A stretch of DNA of 64,000 nt from Thiobacillus sp. (GCA_024235835.1 JACKLQ010000003.1:62001-126000), one strand, 5' to 3'; numbered from the stretch's first letter, positions 1-7,956 are shown. Translations and numbers: made by a program. The notes: generated from the letters alone by a model not told the origin.

Positions 1-115
1 GCGCCACGCGGACCTGCGAGCCCGGGCCCGGCGGTTCGTGGTGGACCATTTCGACCTGACGCATCATTGCCTGCCCCTGGCCCTGGCGTTCTACACGGGC
101 GCCTCCCATGGCTGA
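1..115 (+). CDS. C-terminal fragment of a probable glycosyltransferase (5' truncated by window edge)
   Basis: The reading frame is open from base 2 to a TGA at 113-115 and encodes about 37 residues. The stretch RRFVVDHFDLTHHCLP followed by a hydrophobic helix resembles the very end of GT4-type glycosyltransferases, where an arginine-rich helix packs back on the N-terminal domain. The stop overlaps the start of the downstream ABC transporter gene by 8 bases, so the two are probably translationally coupled. The family call rests on a short tail only. Confidence 0.45.
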   Translation, partial: RHADLRARARRFVVDHFDLTHHCLPLALAFYTGASHG

Positions 116-1805
116 CGGCCTGCGCTTCCTGGGCCACTTCAAGGCCCACTTCCTTTACGCGGGGCTGTTCAGCTTCTTCATCAACCTGACCCTGCTGGTG
201 CCGCCGCTGTACATGATCCAGGTCTTCGACCGGGTGCTTTCCAGCCGCAGCGAGGAAACCCTGCTCATGCTCACCCTGCTGTCCCTGGGCATGCTGCTCC
301 TGATGTGGACCCTGGATTACCTGCGCGCCCTGCTGCTGCTGGGGTCCGGCGCCCTGCTGGACAAACTCTCCGGCGAGCGGGTCATCGCCAGCCTGGTGGC
401 CAACGCCTCCAAAGTCAGCCGGACGGAGACGGCCCACGGCCTGCGGGACGTGGCGGTGCTGCGCGGCTTTCTCACGGGCAACAGCATCATCGCCCTCTTC
501 GACGCCCCCTGGGGGGTGTTCTTCATCGCCCTGATCTTCCTTTTCCACCCCTGGATGGGCTGGATCGCCCTGTTCGGCGCCCTGGTCCTGTTCGGCCTGG
601 CCTGGCTGAACGAGAAGCTCAACCGCCAGCAGCTGGAGAACATCCAGATCAACTCCCGCCGCAGCAGCCAGTTCATCGACCAGGGCCTGCGCAACGCCGA
701 CGTGGTCAACGGCATGGGCATGCTGCCGGGCTTCGTGCGTCACTGGCGCGGCCTCAACCAGCCGGTGCTGGAGGCCATGGGCAGCACCGGTCGGCGCATG
801 GGCCTGGTGCAAAGCACCAGCAAGTTCTTCCGCCAGATCATGCAGGTGGCCATGATGGGCACGGGCGCCTACCTGATCATCGACCAGAACCTGAGCCCGG
901 GCATCATGATCGCCGCCACCATCATCCAGGGGCGGGCCATGGCCCCGGTGGAAATGCTGCTGGGCAACTGGGCCAACCTGGTCCAGGCCCGTTCCGCCTT
1001 CGCGCGCATGGCCCCCCTGTTGTCCGCCTCCCTGGAGGCCGCCCCCTCCACCCGGCTGCCGGAACCCCAGGGCCGCCTCGGCGTGGAACGGGTGGCCCTG
1101 GCGGGCAAGACGCCGGATCGACCCATCCTACGCCACGTGGCCCTGGAACTGGCGCCCGGCGAATCCCTGGCCGTGGTGGGCCCCAGCGCCTCGGGCAAGT
1201 CCAGCCTGGCCAAGCTCATCGTCGGCGTATGGCAACCCTCGGCGGGGGCCGTGCGCCTGGACGGCGCCGACGTGAGCCTGGTGGACCGGGCCCAGTTTGG
1301 CCGGCACGTTGGCTACCTGCCCCAGGACGTGGAACTTTTTCCCTCCACGGTCAGCGAGAACATCGCCCGGCTGGGCGAGGTCGATTCCGAGGCGGTAGTC
1401 GCCGCCGCCCAGCTGGCGGGGGTGCACGACATGGTCCTGCGCCTGCCCCAGGGCTATGACACGCCCCTGGGCGATGGCGGCCATGTCCTGTCCGGCGGCC
1501 AGATGCAGCGCATCGGCATCGCCCGGGCCCTCTACCGCATGCCCCGGCTGGTGGTGCTGGACGAGCCCAACGCCAACCTGGACGCCGAGGGCGAGGAAAG
1601 GCTGATGCACACCCTGCGATCCCTCAGGCTGGCCCGCGTCACCCTGGTGCTGATCACCCACAAGCCCGGGCTCCTGGCGGATATCGACAAGGTGCTGGTC
1701 CTGCGCGACGGCCAGATGGAACAGTTCGGCCCCCGGCAGGAGGTGCTGGCCCGCATCCTGCCGCCTCCTCCGCATCCCACCCCGGCCCCCGTGGCGATCA
1801 ACTGA
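108..1805 (+). CDS. Type I secretion system permease/ATPase (PrtD family)
   Basis: This 565-aa protein is an inner-membrane ABC exporter half-molecule that energises one-step secretion of RTX-type substrates. The N-terminal half is a transmembrane domain; the early stretch LLVPPLYMIQVFDRVL is typical of the PrtD/AprD/HlyB-like type I permeases that lack a C39 peptidase domain. The C-terminal half is a complete ATPase: Walker A GPSASGKSS near residue 360, signature LSGGQMQRIGIARALY, Walker B LVVLDEPNANLD and a switch histidine in LITHK. Its stop overlaps the next start as ATGA, so the fusion protein is co-translated. The outer-membrane TolC-type partner is not in the window. The RTX gene at 3151-4011 is a plausible substrate. 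Confidence 0.93.
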   Translation: MADGLRFLGHFKAHFLYAGLFSFFINLTLLVPPLYMIQVFDRVLSSRSEETLLMLTLLSLGMLLLMWTLDYLRALLLLGSGALLDKLSGERVIASLVANASKVSRTETAHGLRDVAVLRGFLTGNSIIALFDAPWGVFFIALIFLFHPWMGWIALFGALVLFGLAWLNEKLNRQQLENIQINSRRSSQFIDQGLRNADVVNGMGMLPGFVRHWRGLNQPVLEAMGSTGRRMGLVQSTSKFFRQIMQVAMMGTGAYLIIDQNLSPGIMIAATIIQGRAMAPVEMLLGNWANLVQARSAFARMAPLLSASLEAAPSTRLPEPQGRLGVERVALAGKTPDRPILRHVALELAPGESLAVVGPSASGKSSLAKLIVGVWQPSAGAVRLDGADVSLVDRAQFGRHVGYLPQDVELFPSTVSENIARLGEVDSEAVVAAAQLAGVHDMVLRLPQGYDTPLGDGGHVLSGGQMQRIGIARALYRMPRLVVLDEPNANLDAEGEERLMHTLRSLRLARVTLVLITHKPGLLADIDKVLVLRDGQMEQFGPRQEVLARILPPPPHPTPAPVAIN

Positions 1806-3103
1806 TGACCGGGTCCACGGAACATCCCCCCGGCATGATCGCCCGCATCGGTCTCGTTCTGGTGCTGGTCGCCTTTGCCGGCATCGGCATATGGGCGGCG
1901 ACCGCGCCCATCCAGGGCGCGGTGGTCACCGCAGGCCTGGTGCGTGTGGACTCCAAGCGCAAGACCGTGCAGCACAACGAAGGCGGCATCGTGAAAAGCA
2001 TCCTGGTGCGGGACGGCGATACAGTCGCAAGGGGCCAGCCCCTGATCGTGCTGGAAGACGCCAGCGTGAGCGCCGGGCACCAGTTGCTGCGCGGCAACCT
2101 GGACGCGGAACTGGCGCGCCAGACCCGTCTCCAGGCCGAAGCCACCTCCAGCCCCCGCCTCAGCTTCCCGAAGGAACTGGCGGACCGTGCCCGGGACGAG
2201 ACCGTGCGCCAGCTCATGGCCCAGGAAAATGCCCTGTTCCAGACCCGGCGGGACGCCCTGCGGGAGCAGTCCGGGCTGCTGGAAAGCCAGATTGACGATA
2301 TCAACCAGGAAAGCCAGGCACTGAAAAGCCAGCAGGCGGCGGCCCGGGAGGCGGAAGACTCCGCCGCCGAGGAGCTTAGGTTGTATGAATCCCTGAGGGA
2401 ACAGCAGTTCGTCTCCACCGCACGGTTGCTGGCCCAGCAGCGCCTGGTGGCCGAATACCAGGCCCGCCAGGCGCAGAACAAGGCCGAACTGGCCCGGGCG
2501 GACCAGCACGCCAAGCAGTTGCGCCTGCAGATCATCGCCCTGCGCAACGAATACGCCCGCGAGGCGGCGGAGGGCCTGAAGGAAAGCGGAGTGCGCGTCA
2601 ACGAACTGCGGGAACGCATGCTGCCCTCGGAAGACGCCTTGCGCCGCCAGACCATCACCGCCCCCGTGTCGGGGAAGGTGCTGAGCCTGCACGTGCATAC
2701 CCCTGGTTCCAGCATCGGACCGAGGGAACCCCTGCTGGACATCGTGCCGGAAGATGAAATCCTGGTGATCGAGGCCCAGACCGCCGTGGACAGCATCAAG
2801 CAACTGCACGTGGGGCAGACCGTCGACATCCGCTTCACCGCCCTGCCCTATCGCACCACGCCCCTGGTGACGGGCAAGGTCTCCTACATCTCGCCGGACG
2901 TGCTCATCGACCAGAAGTCTGGCATCCCCGCTTACCAAGTCCACGTGCAGCCCGACCCGGCGTCCCTGAAGGTTGCCCACATTGCCCGCCTGGAGCCTGG
3001 TATGGCCGCCGAGCTCTACATCCAGACCGAATCCCGCACGACCCTGGAGTACCTGCTGCGGCCCATCACCGACACGGTGGCCCGGTCGTTTCGGGAAAGA
3101 TAA
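1805..3103 (+). CDS. Type I secretion membrane fusion protein (HlyD/PrtE family)
   Basis: This 432-aa periplasmic adaptor would connect the ABC exporter to an outer-membrane TolC-like channel. A single N-terminal membrane helix (about residues 10-30) is followed by the first lipoyl half-motif (VQHNEGGIVKSILVRDGD). A long coiled-coil-prone region covers about residues 90-270, and the second lipoyl half (APVSGKVLSLHVHTPG) follows. The C-terminal beta domain ends in GMAAELYIQTESRTTLEYLLRP, typical of PrtE/HlyD adaptors. Length is normal for the family. The gene starts one base inside the preceding stop and is followed by a hairpin at 3102-3128. Confidence 0.93.
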   Translation: MTGSTEHPPGMIARIGLVLVLVAFAGIGIWAATAPIQGAVVTAGLVRVDSKRKTVQHNEGGIVKSILVRDGDTVARGQPLIVLEDASVSAGHQLLRGNLDAELARQTRLQAEATSSPRLSFPKELADRARDETVRQLMAQENALFQTRRDALREQSGLLESQIDDINQESQALKSQQAAAREAEDSAAEELRLYESLREQQFVSTARLLAQQRLVAEYQARQAQNKAELARADQHAKQLRLQIIALRNEYAREAAEGLKESGVRVNELRERMLPSEDALRRQTITAPVSGKVLSLHVHTPGSSIGPREPLLDIVPEDEILVIEAQTAVDSIKQLHVGQTVDIRFTALPYRTTPLVTGKVSYISPDVLIDQKSGIPAYQVHVQPDPASLKVAHIARLEPGMAAELYIQTESRTTLEYLLRPITDTVARSFRER

Positions 3104-3128
3104 CAACCCCGGCCATGCCGGGATTGTT
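3102..3128. terminator. Candidate bidirectional terminator between convergent genes
   Basis: An inverted repeat pairs AACAA-CCCGGC with GCCGGG-TTGTT around a short loop, with one mismatch. It lies exactly between the end of the fusion protein gene and the end of the oppositely oriented RTX gene. The GC stem flanked by A/T arms fits a shared terminator, although the T-runs are interrupted. Confidence 0.5.
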
Positions 3129-3150
3129 CAGGGAATTGCCGCCAGCTCGG

Positions 3151-4011
3151 TCAAGCGATGACCTGGAGGTCGCTGGCCGTAAGGGAAGGGTGGGTGGTGC
3201 CGCCCAGCACCGCGACCTTGATCTGGGCCTGGGCACCCGTACCGTCAGGATCGTAGAACAGGGAACCCGTGGCCTTGTGGTAGATGATCCGGTCACTGCT
3301 GTCATGGGCCGCCGAGCCGGCAAAGAATTTTGCAGCACTCAGTGCCACGCCGGCGGAGGTCCCCGCCCCCAGGGCGGTGAAGATGTCGTCGTCCAGCTGG
3401 ACCTTGTCCGTGCCGTGGACGAAATCCTTGATGGTGTCCAGGTTGGTCGTGGCGTTGGGCGCGCTGTTGAAGACGAACTTGTCCGCGCCGGTGCCACCAG
3501 TCAGCGTGTCCTTTCCGGTACTACCCAGGAGCTTGTCATTGCCCGTTCCTCCATTCAGCTTGTCGTTACCCGTGCCCCCGTTCAGGACATCGTTGCCGCC
3601 GTTGCCATTCAGGGTGTCGTTGCCAGCCAGACCGTTGAGGGTATTGGCGGCCGAAGTGCCGTTCAGTGTGTCGTTGCCAGCCGTGGGGCCACCGCCGCCA
3701 CCGCCGGACAGCGTGATGGTGTGGGCCCCACCGCTCTTGTCCGTGTAAGCGATCTTCTCGAAGTTGACCAGCTTCACGTTCAGGTTGTGGCCATTGCTGG
3801 CACCGGAAACGGTTACCGAGCCATCGACATTGTTCGTGATGGTGAAGTTCGCGATATTGACCCAGTAGCCGAAATCAAACGTGTCTGACCCCGCCTTGCC
3901 ATCGAAGCTTGCCAGGGCGTTCGTGGGATCAATGGGCGCAAGCACGTCGTTGCCTGTTGTCGCCCCTGCAAGAATGTTCCAGTTGATGTCGTGCCACCAA
4001 TAACCTGCCAT
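3151..4011 (-). CDS. Small RTX (calcium-binding nonapeptide repeat) protein, probable type I secretion substrate
   Basis: This 286-aa protein has no Sec signal. About residues 125-205 form eight consecutive nonapeptides of the type GGxGNDxLx (AGNDTLNGN, TGNDKLNGG and so on), which build a Ca2+-binding parallel beta roll in RTX exoproteins. The tail after GADKFVFN, with an acidic-hydrophobic segment DTIKDFVHGTDKVQLDDD, matches the C-terminal region that carries type I secretion signals. The N-terminal 110 residues are a beta-rich segment I do not recognise. An in-frame TTG lies at 4023, but ATG 4011 has a GGAGAG ribosome-binding site directly before it. The gene lies 29 bases downstream of apbE, in the same direction, and converges with the PrtD/PrtE-like genes. 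No enzymatic domain is visible, so it may be structural or adhesive. Confidence 0.85.
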   Translation of the reverse strand: MAGYWWHDINWNILAGATTGNDVLAPIDPTNALASFDGKAGSDTFDFGYWVNIANFTITNNVDGSVTVSGASNGHNLNVKLVNFEKIAYTDKSGGAHTITLSGGGGGGPTAGNDTLNGTSAANTLNGLAGNDTLNGNGGNDVLNGGTGNDKLNGGTGNDKLLGSTGKDTLTGGTGADKFVFNSAPNATTNLDTIKDFVHGTDKVQLDDDIFTALGAGTSAGVALSAAKFFAGSAAHDSSDRIIYHKATGSLFYDPDGTGAQAQIKVAVLGGTTHPSLTASDLQVIA

Positions 4012-4040
4012 TTCACTCTCCAAATACAGACATTAAATTC

Positions 4041-4937
4041 TCAAGTGCTTTGATAAAGCTCACCGTCGTTCGCCAGGGCAAGATAGGGAAACCCTGACCG
4101 CTTCAGCCAATCGATGCCCGCATCTTCCTGGAGCATGGCAATGGTCGAATAACTGCCGGCCACGATGGCCAAGGGAGCCACAATGCTGACTGAACGCCAG
4201 TAAGCAACAGGCATGCCATTCCTTGGGTCCAGCACGTGGCAGTAACGCCGACCGTCTTTTTCGAAGAATTTTTCATAGTCGCCGCTGGTTGCCAGACCGC
4301 CCGCCTGGACCGGGATGGTGGCGACGATCTTGCCGCGCTGGCGCGGGTCCTGGATGGCGATGAGCCAGGGCTGTCCGTCAGGCTGGGAGCCGATGACCCG
4401 GATGTCTCCCCCCAGATTCACATAGCCATGGGCCATTCCCAGCTTGGCAACCAGGCTGGCTGCGCTGTCGGCAGCGTATTCCTTGCCGAATCCGCCAAAG
4501 TCGACCTCCATGCCGGGCTCGGGCAAACGAACATTTTTCTCATGGCGTTCGACGCGCTGCCACCCGATCAGGGCAAGCAAGGGGGCGAGTGTTTCTGCAT
4601 CAGGCACGATGCCCGCATCGAAATTCCAGGCCCTTCGAAGCACGCCCGAGGTGATGTCGAACAAGCCGCCGCTGTTGGTGTAAAGAATTCCGGCATAGTT
4701 GAACAGCCAGATTGTTTCCTCATCGCACTCGGTCCATGTCCCGGTGCCGGCAGCCTGGTTGACCTGGCTGACCACGCTGTCCGTCCGGTAGCGGGAATAC
4801 TTGTGTTCGATGCGCCGAACCTCCCCTACCGCCGTTTCCGCCGCCCTGCGCGCCTCTTCTTCATGGGCCGCGCAAAACAGCAGTTCACACCCGCCTCCCA
4901 TGGCCTTGAACTCGAAGCGATAGGGCTCCAGCTTCAC
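4041..4937 (-). CDS. apbE: ApbE-family FAD:protein FMN transferase
   Basis: This 298-aa protein belongs to the ApbE family, which transfers FMN from FAD to a Thr or Ser of exported redox proteins in a Mg2+-dependent reaction. Visible family blocks are the N-terminal MGGGCELLF, the YSRYRTDSVVSQVNQ block that contacts FAD, DFGGFGKEYAAD, YVNLGGDIRVIG, and the C-terminal HVLDPRNGMPV corresponding to the usual H-x-x-D-P-x-T-G. No signal peptide or lipobox is evident, so localisation is unclear. The start is a GTG two bases after the DUF3570 stop, implying coupled translation. It is the fourth gene of tlpA-DUF4266-DUF3570-apbE, and its probable substrate is the DUF3570 protein, which carries a flavinylation-like motif. 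Confidence 0.92.
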   Translation of the reverse strand: MKLEPYRFEFKAMGGGCELLFCAAHEEEARRAAETAVGEVRRIEHKYSRYRTDSVVSQVNQAAGTGTWTECDEETIWLFNYAGILYTNSGGLFDITSGVLRRAWNFDAGIVPDAETLAPLLALIGWQRVERHEKNVRLPEPGMEVDFGGFGKEYAADSAASLVAKLGMAHGYVNLGGDIRVIGSQPDGQPWLIAIQDPRQRGKIVATIPVQAGGLATSGDYEKFFEKDGRRYCHVLDPRNGMPVAYWRSVSIVAPLAIVAGSYSTIAMLQEDAGIDWLKRSGFPYLALANDGELYQST

Positions 4938-4939
4938 TT

Positions 4940-6043
4940 TCAGAACTTGCGCGACAGGCCGAGCTGGAGGATACGGGCGCGGAATGGTGCCAAACCCGAG
5001 CTCCCTTCGCCCAACAGGCGCCAGGACCCGCGCTGCTCATACAGCTCGTACTTCATGTCCCACGTCCAATTGGCATCGAGTTCCTTGGCGACCTTGATCC
5101 CCAAAGTCAGCGCACCGTACGCGGAAATACGTTGATCAAAGCTGCGGTAGGGCAGGCCGGCGGGGACACCGCCAGGCTCCACGAAGAACTGCGCCGCACT
5201 TTGGTCGTGCACACGAAAGGATGGGGTCAGGGTCCAGCCCTGGGGGAACGGCTGCACGTATTCCGCCCCCAGGCTATGGGCGCGGATTTCCCAGGAATCC
5301 GTGTAATAGCGGTAATTCAGGCGCAGCGTGCCTTCCAATCCCTCGAAGAAATGGTTCCAGCGCAGCATCACCGTGCTCTGCAACCTCTCATTCGGCCGAA
5401 AGTCGGCCAGCTTGTAGGGGTCTGTAAAGAAACCATGACCGTTGGTATGTGTGACGGTGAACTGGCCGATGTCCCTGGGGGTGAAGACCTGGGTCACGCC
5501 CACCATGACTCCGACCGTATTCTTTTTCCTGTCCAGCCCTTGCGCGGTGATGTGATCGTCGTTGGCGCCCACGCCATAGTGGAAAGTGGTGTTCCTGTCA
5601 TCGCTGCCGTGGGTCCCCCCCAGGGAGATGCCCCGGGAGGTGTAGTCGTTCTCGTCCGAGAGGTTGGCCCCCACGGTCAATGTGTCATTGGGGAAATATC
5701 GTGTAAGGGAGACATCCTCGGCGTTGCGCCGGTCCCGCATGGAGGCGCTTGACATGGTCCACAAGCGTGGCGAGGCCCCTGACACGGCGTCCACGGTGGC
5801 GCTGCCCTGGATCATCCATCTGCCCGCGAAAGGCGCCATCACCATGATGGAATGGGCTTTCACGCCGATGCGGTCCTCGCCCGGCTGGCTGTCCTGGTAG
5901 TCCAGGTACTTGTAGCTGACCAGGCCATGTTCCGGAAGGTTGTCCGCATGGGCGGCCTGCAGGCAGGGCATGGAGAGGGCTGCCGTGAGGATGGCATTGC
6001 CGATCAGTTGGCCTTGCGCGGGGAAAGCCTTGTTTTCTGCCAC
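4940..6043 (-). CDS. DUF3570 outer-membrane beta-barrel protein with candidate flavinylation motif
   Basis: This 367-aa protein has an N-terminal signal-like segment (hydrophobic stretch 13-32 ending AAHA-D). It is then dominated by alternating aromatic/polar beta strands and ends in Phe (RILQLGLSRKF), as outer-membrane barrels do. It matches what I know of DUF3570. Residues 85-91 read DAVSGAS, which fits the D-x-x-S/T-G-A-S/T motif recognised by ApbE transferases, making Ser91 a candidate FMN acceptor. Translation appears to start at GTG 6043. The gene sits between the DUF4266 lipoprotein and apbE. Function is unknown; the context points to envelope redox chemistry. Confidence 0.88.
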   Translation of the reverse strand: MAENKAFPAQGQLIGNAILTAALSMPCLQAAHADNLPEHGLVSYKYLDYQDSQPGEDRIGVKAHSIMVMAPFAGRWMIQGSATVDAVSGASPRLWTMSSASMRDRRNAEDVSLTRYFPNDTLTVGANLSDENDYTSRGISLGGTHGSDDRNTTFHYGVGANDDHITAQGLDRKKNTVGVMVGVTQVFTPRDIGQFTVTHTNGHGFFTDPYKLADFRPNERLQSTVMLRWNHFFEGLEGTLRLNYRYYTDSWEIRAHSLGAEYVQPFPQGWTLTPSFRVHDQSAAQFFVEPGGVPAGLPYRSFDQRISAYGALTLGIKVAKELDANWTWDMKYELYEQRGSWRLLGEGSSGLAPFRARILQLGLSRKF

Positions 6044-6058
6044 TGGAGATACCCCGCC

Positions 6059-6298
6059 TCAGTTGCAGCCGCAACCACCGCCGCCCACGCCAGCCCCCCC
6101 TGAAGCACCTTCCTTGCTGAAAAGGATGTGCTCGGTGTACTTGGCGTCCAGGACGTCCGCTTCGAAGGTCATTTCCGGACGCGACAGGGTTCCCTTTTCC
6201 CAGGGCTGCACCGGTTCGATCGTGGAACAGGCGCCCAAGCCGATGACTAGGAACGGCGCCATCACCGTGAAGCGTACAAGGCTGGGCATGGTTTTCAT
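6059..6298 (-). CDS. DUF4266 small lipoprotein with C-terminal CxC
   Basis: This 79-aa protein has a type II signal peptide with lipobox LGAC (Cys24), so the mature lipoprotein is about 56 residues. The conserved segment PWEKGTLSRPEMTF is followed by DAKYTEHILFSKEG, a glycine-rich linker and a terminal GGGGCGCN, which agrees with DUF4266. The start overlaps the tlpA stop by 4 bases (ATGA). The two terminal cysteines lie in a protein encoded next to a thioredoxin-like TlpA and could be its redox client; this is inference. It is most likely an accessory or anchor for the DUF3570 barrel. Confidence 0.87.
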   Translation of the reverse strand: MKTMPSLVRFTVMAPFLVIGLGACSTIEPVQPWEKGTLSRPEMTFEADVLDAKYTEHILFSKEGASGGAGVGGGGCGCN

Positions 6299-6828
6299 TG
6301 GGGGGCATTCATGGCAGCGTGTGTCTTCAGCTTCAAAGCCGCCGCTATCTGCTGTTCCAGTTCCGCCTTGTCACTCCCCTTGAAGCCCGTGTGCCGCCAA
6401 AGCACCTTGCCATCGCGGCCGATCAGGAAACTGGAAGGCATGCCCTTCACACCGTACAGGCGCGGGGTCTGTCCCTTGGGATCGAAGGCCACGGCGAACG
6501 ACGCTGGCTGCATTTCCAGGAAACGCCGGGCATCTTCCGGCTTGGCGTCGAGATTGACCGCGACAACCTGCAAGCCCTGGCTGCCGTATCTGCTTTGCAG
6601 TTCGTTCATCCAGGGAAAGGACTGCCTGCAAGGGCCGCACCAGGAAGCCCAGTAGTCCAGATACACAAGCTTTCCACTCGCATCTGAAAGCTTGACCGTA
6701 GAGGACAGGCCCTGGAGCTGGAATTCGGGCGCGGGGTCGCCAATCTCGATCGCCTGGGCCGGGTTGCCCAGCATGGCCAACGACAGCAGCCAGCCCGCGG
6801 CTTGCATGCCACCAAACATCCGTTTCAT
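6295..6828 (-). CDS. TlpA/ResA-family periplasmic thiol-disulfide oxidoreductase
   Basis: This 177-aa protein has an N-terminal signal or anchor (about residues 8-26, ending NPAQA) and a thioredoxin-like fold with active site WCGPC (Cys64, Cys67). It also has the TlpA-type GDPAPEFQLQ N-terminal strand and the cis-proline region GMPSSFLI. A longer frame reaches 6930, but ATG 6828 is preceded by a GGGGG ribosome-binding site at the right distance. It is the first gene of the tlpA-DUF4266-DUF3570-apbE operon. The family reduces periplasmic disulfides or keeps heme-binding or metal-binding cysteines reduced. Here the likely client is the CxC lipoprotein encoded next to it. Confidence 0.9.
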   Translation of the reverse strand: MKRMFGGMQAAGWLLSLAMLGNPAQAIEIGDPAPEFQLQGLSSTVKLSDASGKLVYLDYWASWCGPCRQSFPWMNELQSRYGSQGLQVVAVNLDAKPEDARRFLEMQPASFAVAFDPKGQTPRLYGVKGMPSSFLIGRDGKVLWRHTGFKGSDKAELEQQIAAALKLKTHAAMNAPQ

Positions 6829-6936
6829 GGTTACCCCCATAAAAGACTGATTCGATTTGAGTTTTTCTTGTCCGAGGCCGGTGAACGGGCCTGGAACGAA
6901 ATACTGGACACCAGCATACATCACCATCAAATACTT

Positions 6937-6953
6937 GTGTGAAAATTTTACAC
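6937..6953. promoter_or_regulatory. Candidate operator palindrome upstream of tlpA operon
   Basis: GTGTGAAAATTTTACAC is a near-perfect palindrome: GTGT/ACAC arms around AAAATTTT, with one unpaired G. It lies about 110 bp upstream of the tlpA start within an AT-rich segment. The form fits a dimeric regulator site or promoter element. No cognate regulator is encoded nearby. Confidence 0.3.
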
Positions 6954-7014
6954 GTTATATTTAAGTCATACCTGAACCAGGTTTTCAAGGTCCCACCTTG
7001 CAACCTTGAACTAC

Positions 7015-7038
7015 AAAAAAATCCGGCCTAAGCCGGGT
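7015..7038 (-). terminator. Orphan intrinsic terminator-like hairpin on the minus strand
   Basis: Read on the minus strand, CCGGC and GCCGG pair around a 4-base loop and are followed by seven T residues (seven A residues at 7015-7021 on the plus strand). This is the form of an intrinsic terminator. No annotated minus-strand gene lies immediately upstream of it, because the next gene to the right (SDR) is on the plus strand. Confidence 0.4.
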
Positions 7039-7182
7039 CGCGAGTATGGGAATTGTCCGCCGCAAGTCAAACAGACCCAATACTTCCTTGCCAACACATA
7101 AAGGATACGTTCCAGGCATCGACCGCATCCAACCCTTCGGGAATGCTTTACCTTGTCGACCTTTGAACACATCCTCCAATAC

Positions 7183-7956
7183 ATGTCCGGACGACGCGAA
7201 CCCAGCCACCTCATCATCACCGGCGCCAGCAACGGCATTGGCGCGGCGCTGGCCCTGGCATATGCCCGGCCTGGAGTGACCCTGGGACTCATCGGCCGGG
7301 ATACCGAGCGGCTGTCAAATGTGGCGGATCGATGCCGCGGCCTGGGCGCCCGGGTGACGACGGGCTTGATCGACGTCACCGACGCCAGGGCCCTGCATGA
7401 CTGGATCCTGGCCTTCGACGACGCCCAGCCCGTGGACCTCGTCATCGCCAACGCGGGCATCGCCAGCACCCTGGCCAGCCAGAAGGACAGCGAATCCTGG
7501 GACACGGTGCGGCAGGTATTCGAGGTCAACACCTGGGGCACCCTGAATACCATCACCCCGCTCATGGATCGGATGCGCTCCCGCAGGCACGGTCAGATCG
7601 GCATCGTCAGTTCCCTGTCGGCCTATGTGGGCATGCCCATCTCCCCCGCCTATTGCGGCAGCAAGGCGGCCATCAAGGTCTACGGCGAGGCCCTGCGGGG
7701 CTGGCTCGCGCCCCGGGGCGTGGGAGTCACTGTGATCTGCCCCGGCTTCGTAAAGTCGGACATGAGCGACCGTTTTCCCGGACCCACCCCCTTCAGGGTC
7801 TCTGCCGACAAGGCTGCCCGCATCATCCAGCGGGGTCTGGGCCGCGACCGGGCACGCATCGCCTTTCCCTTCCCCCTCAACCTGAGCATGTGGTTTCTCT
7901 CCATACTGCCGCCAGGTCTCAGCCTCTGGCTACAAAAGCGCTTCGGGTTTTTCTGA
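7183..7956 (+). CDS. Short-chain dehydrogenase/reductase of a capsule lipid pathway (RkpH/WcbP-like)
   Basis: This 257-aa classical SDR has the cofactor motif TGASNGIG (residues 13-20), NAG at 90-92, and catalytic Ser (143/144), Tyr157 and Lys161 in YCGSK. The C-terminal region, rich in Trp and Leu, may be membrane-associated. ATG 7183 is chosen; an in-frame TTG at 7153 would add ten residues and cannot be excluded, since neither start has a strong ribosome-binding site. It stands upstream of kpsS on the plus strand. The same SDR-KpsS pairing with a PKS and an oxoamine synthase is known from rkp and wcb capsule loci, so a role in reducing a keto group of the capsule lipid is likely. The substrate is unknown. 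Confidence 0.85.
   Translation: MSGRREPSHLIITGASNGIGAALALAYARPGVTLGLIGRDTERLSNVADRCRGLGARVTTGLIDVTDARALHDWILAFDDAQPVDLVIANAGIASTLASQKDSESWDTVRQVFEVNTWGTLNTITPLMDRMRSRRHGQIGIVSSLSAYVGMPISPAYCGSKAAIKVYGEALRGWLAPRGVGVTVICPGFVKSDMSDRFPGPTPFRVSADKAARIIQRGLGRDRARIAFPFPLNLSMWFLSILPPGLSLWLQKRFGFF

Larger units (their letters stand above)
6829..7182. other. Divergent intergenic region, no gene seen
   Basis: This 354-bp AT-richer stretch separates the tlpA operon (minus) from the capsule SDR gene (plus). I see no convincing ORF in it. It contains a 17-bp palindrome (6937-6953) and a minus-strand terminator-like hairpin (7015-7038), both listed separately. Promoters for both flanking units must lie here, but I could not assign convincing -35/-10 pairs. 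Confidence 0.7.

Noticed and set aside
1532..3106. 524-aa minus-strand frame opposite the type I secretion genes
   Set aside because: It overlaps two genes with complete family motifs on the other strand and shows no recognisable protein features.
3500..3700. Short tandem repeats read as a possible CRISPR or DNA repeat array
   Set aside because: The periodicity is 27 bases in frame and encodes RTX nonapeptides; there are no unique spacers.
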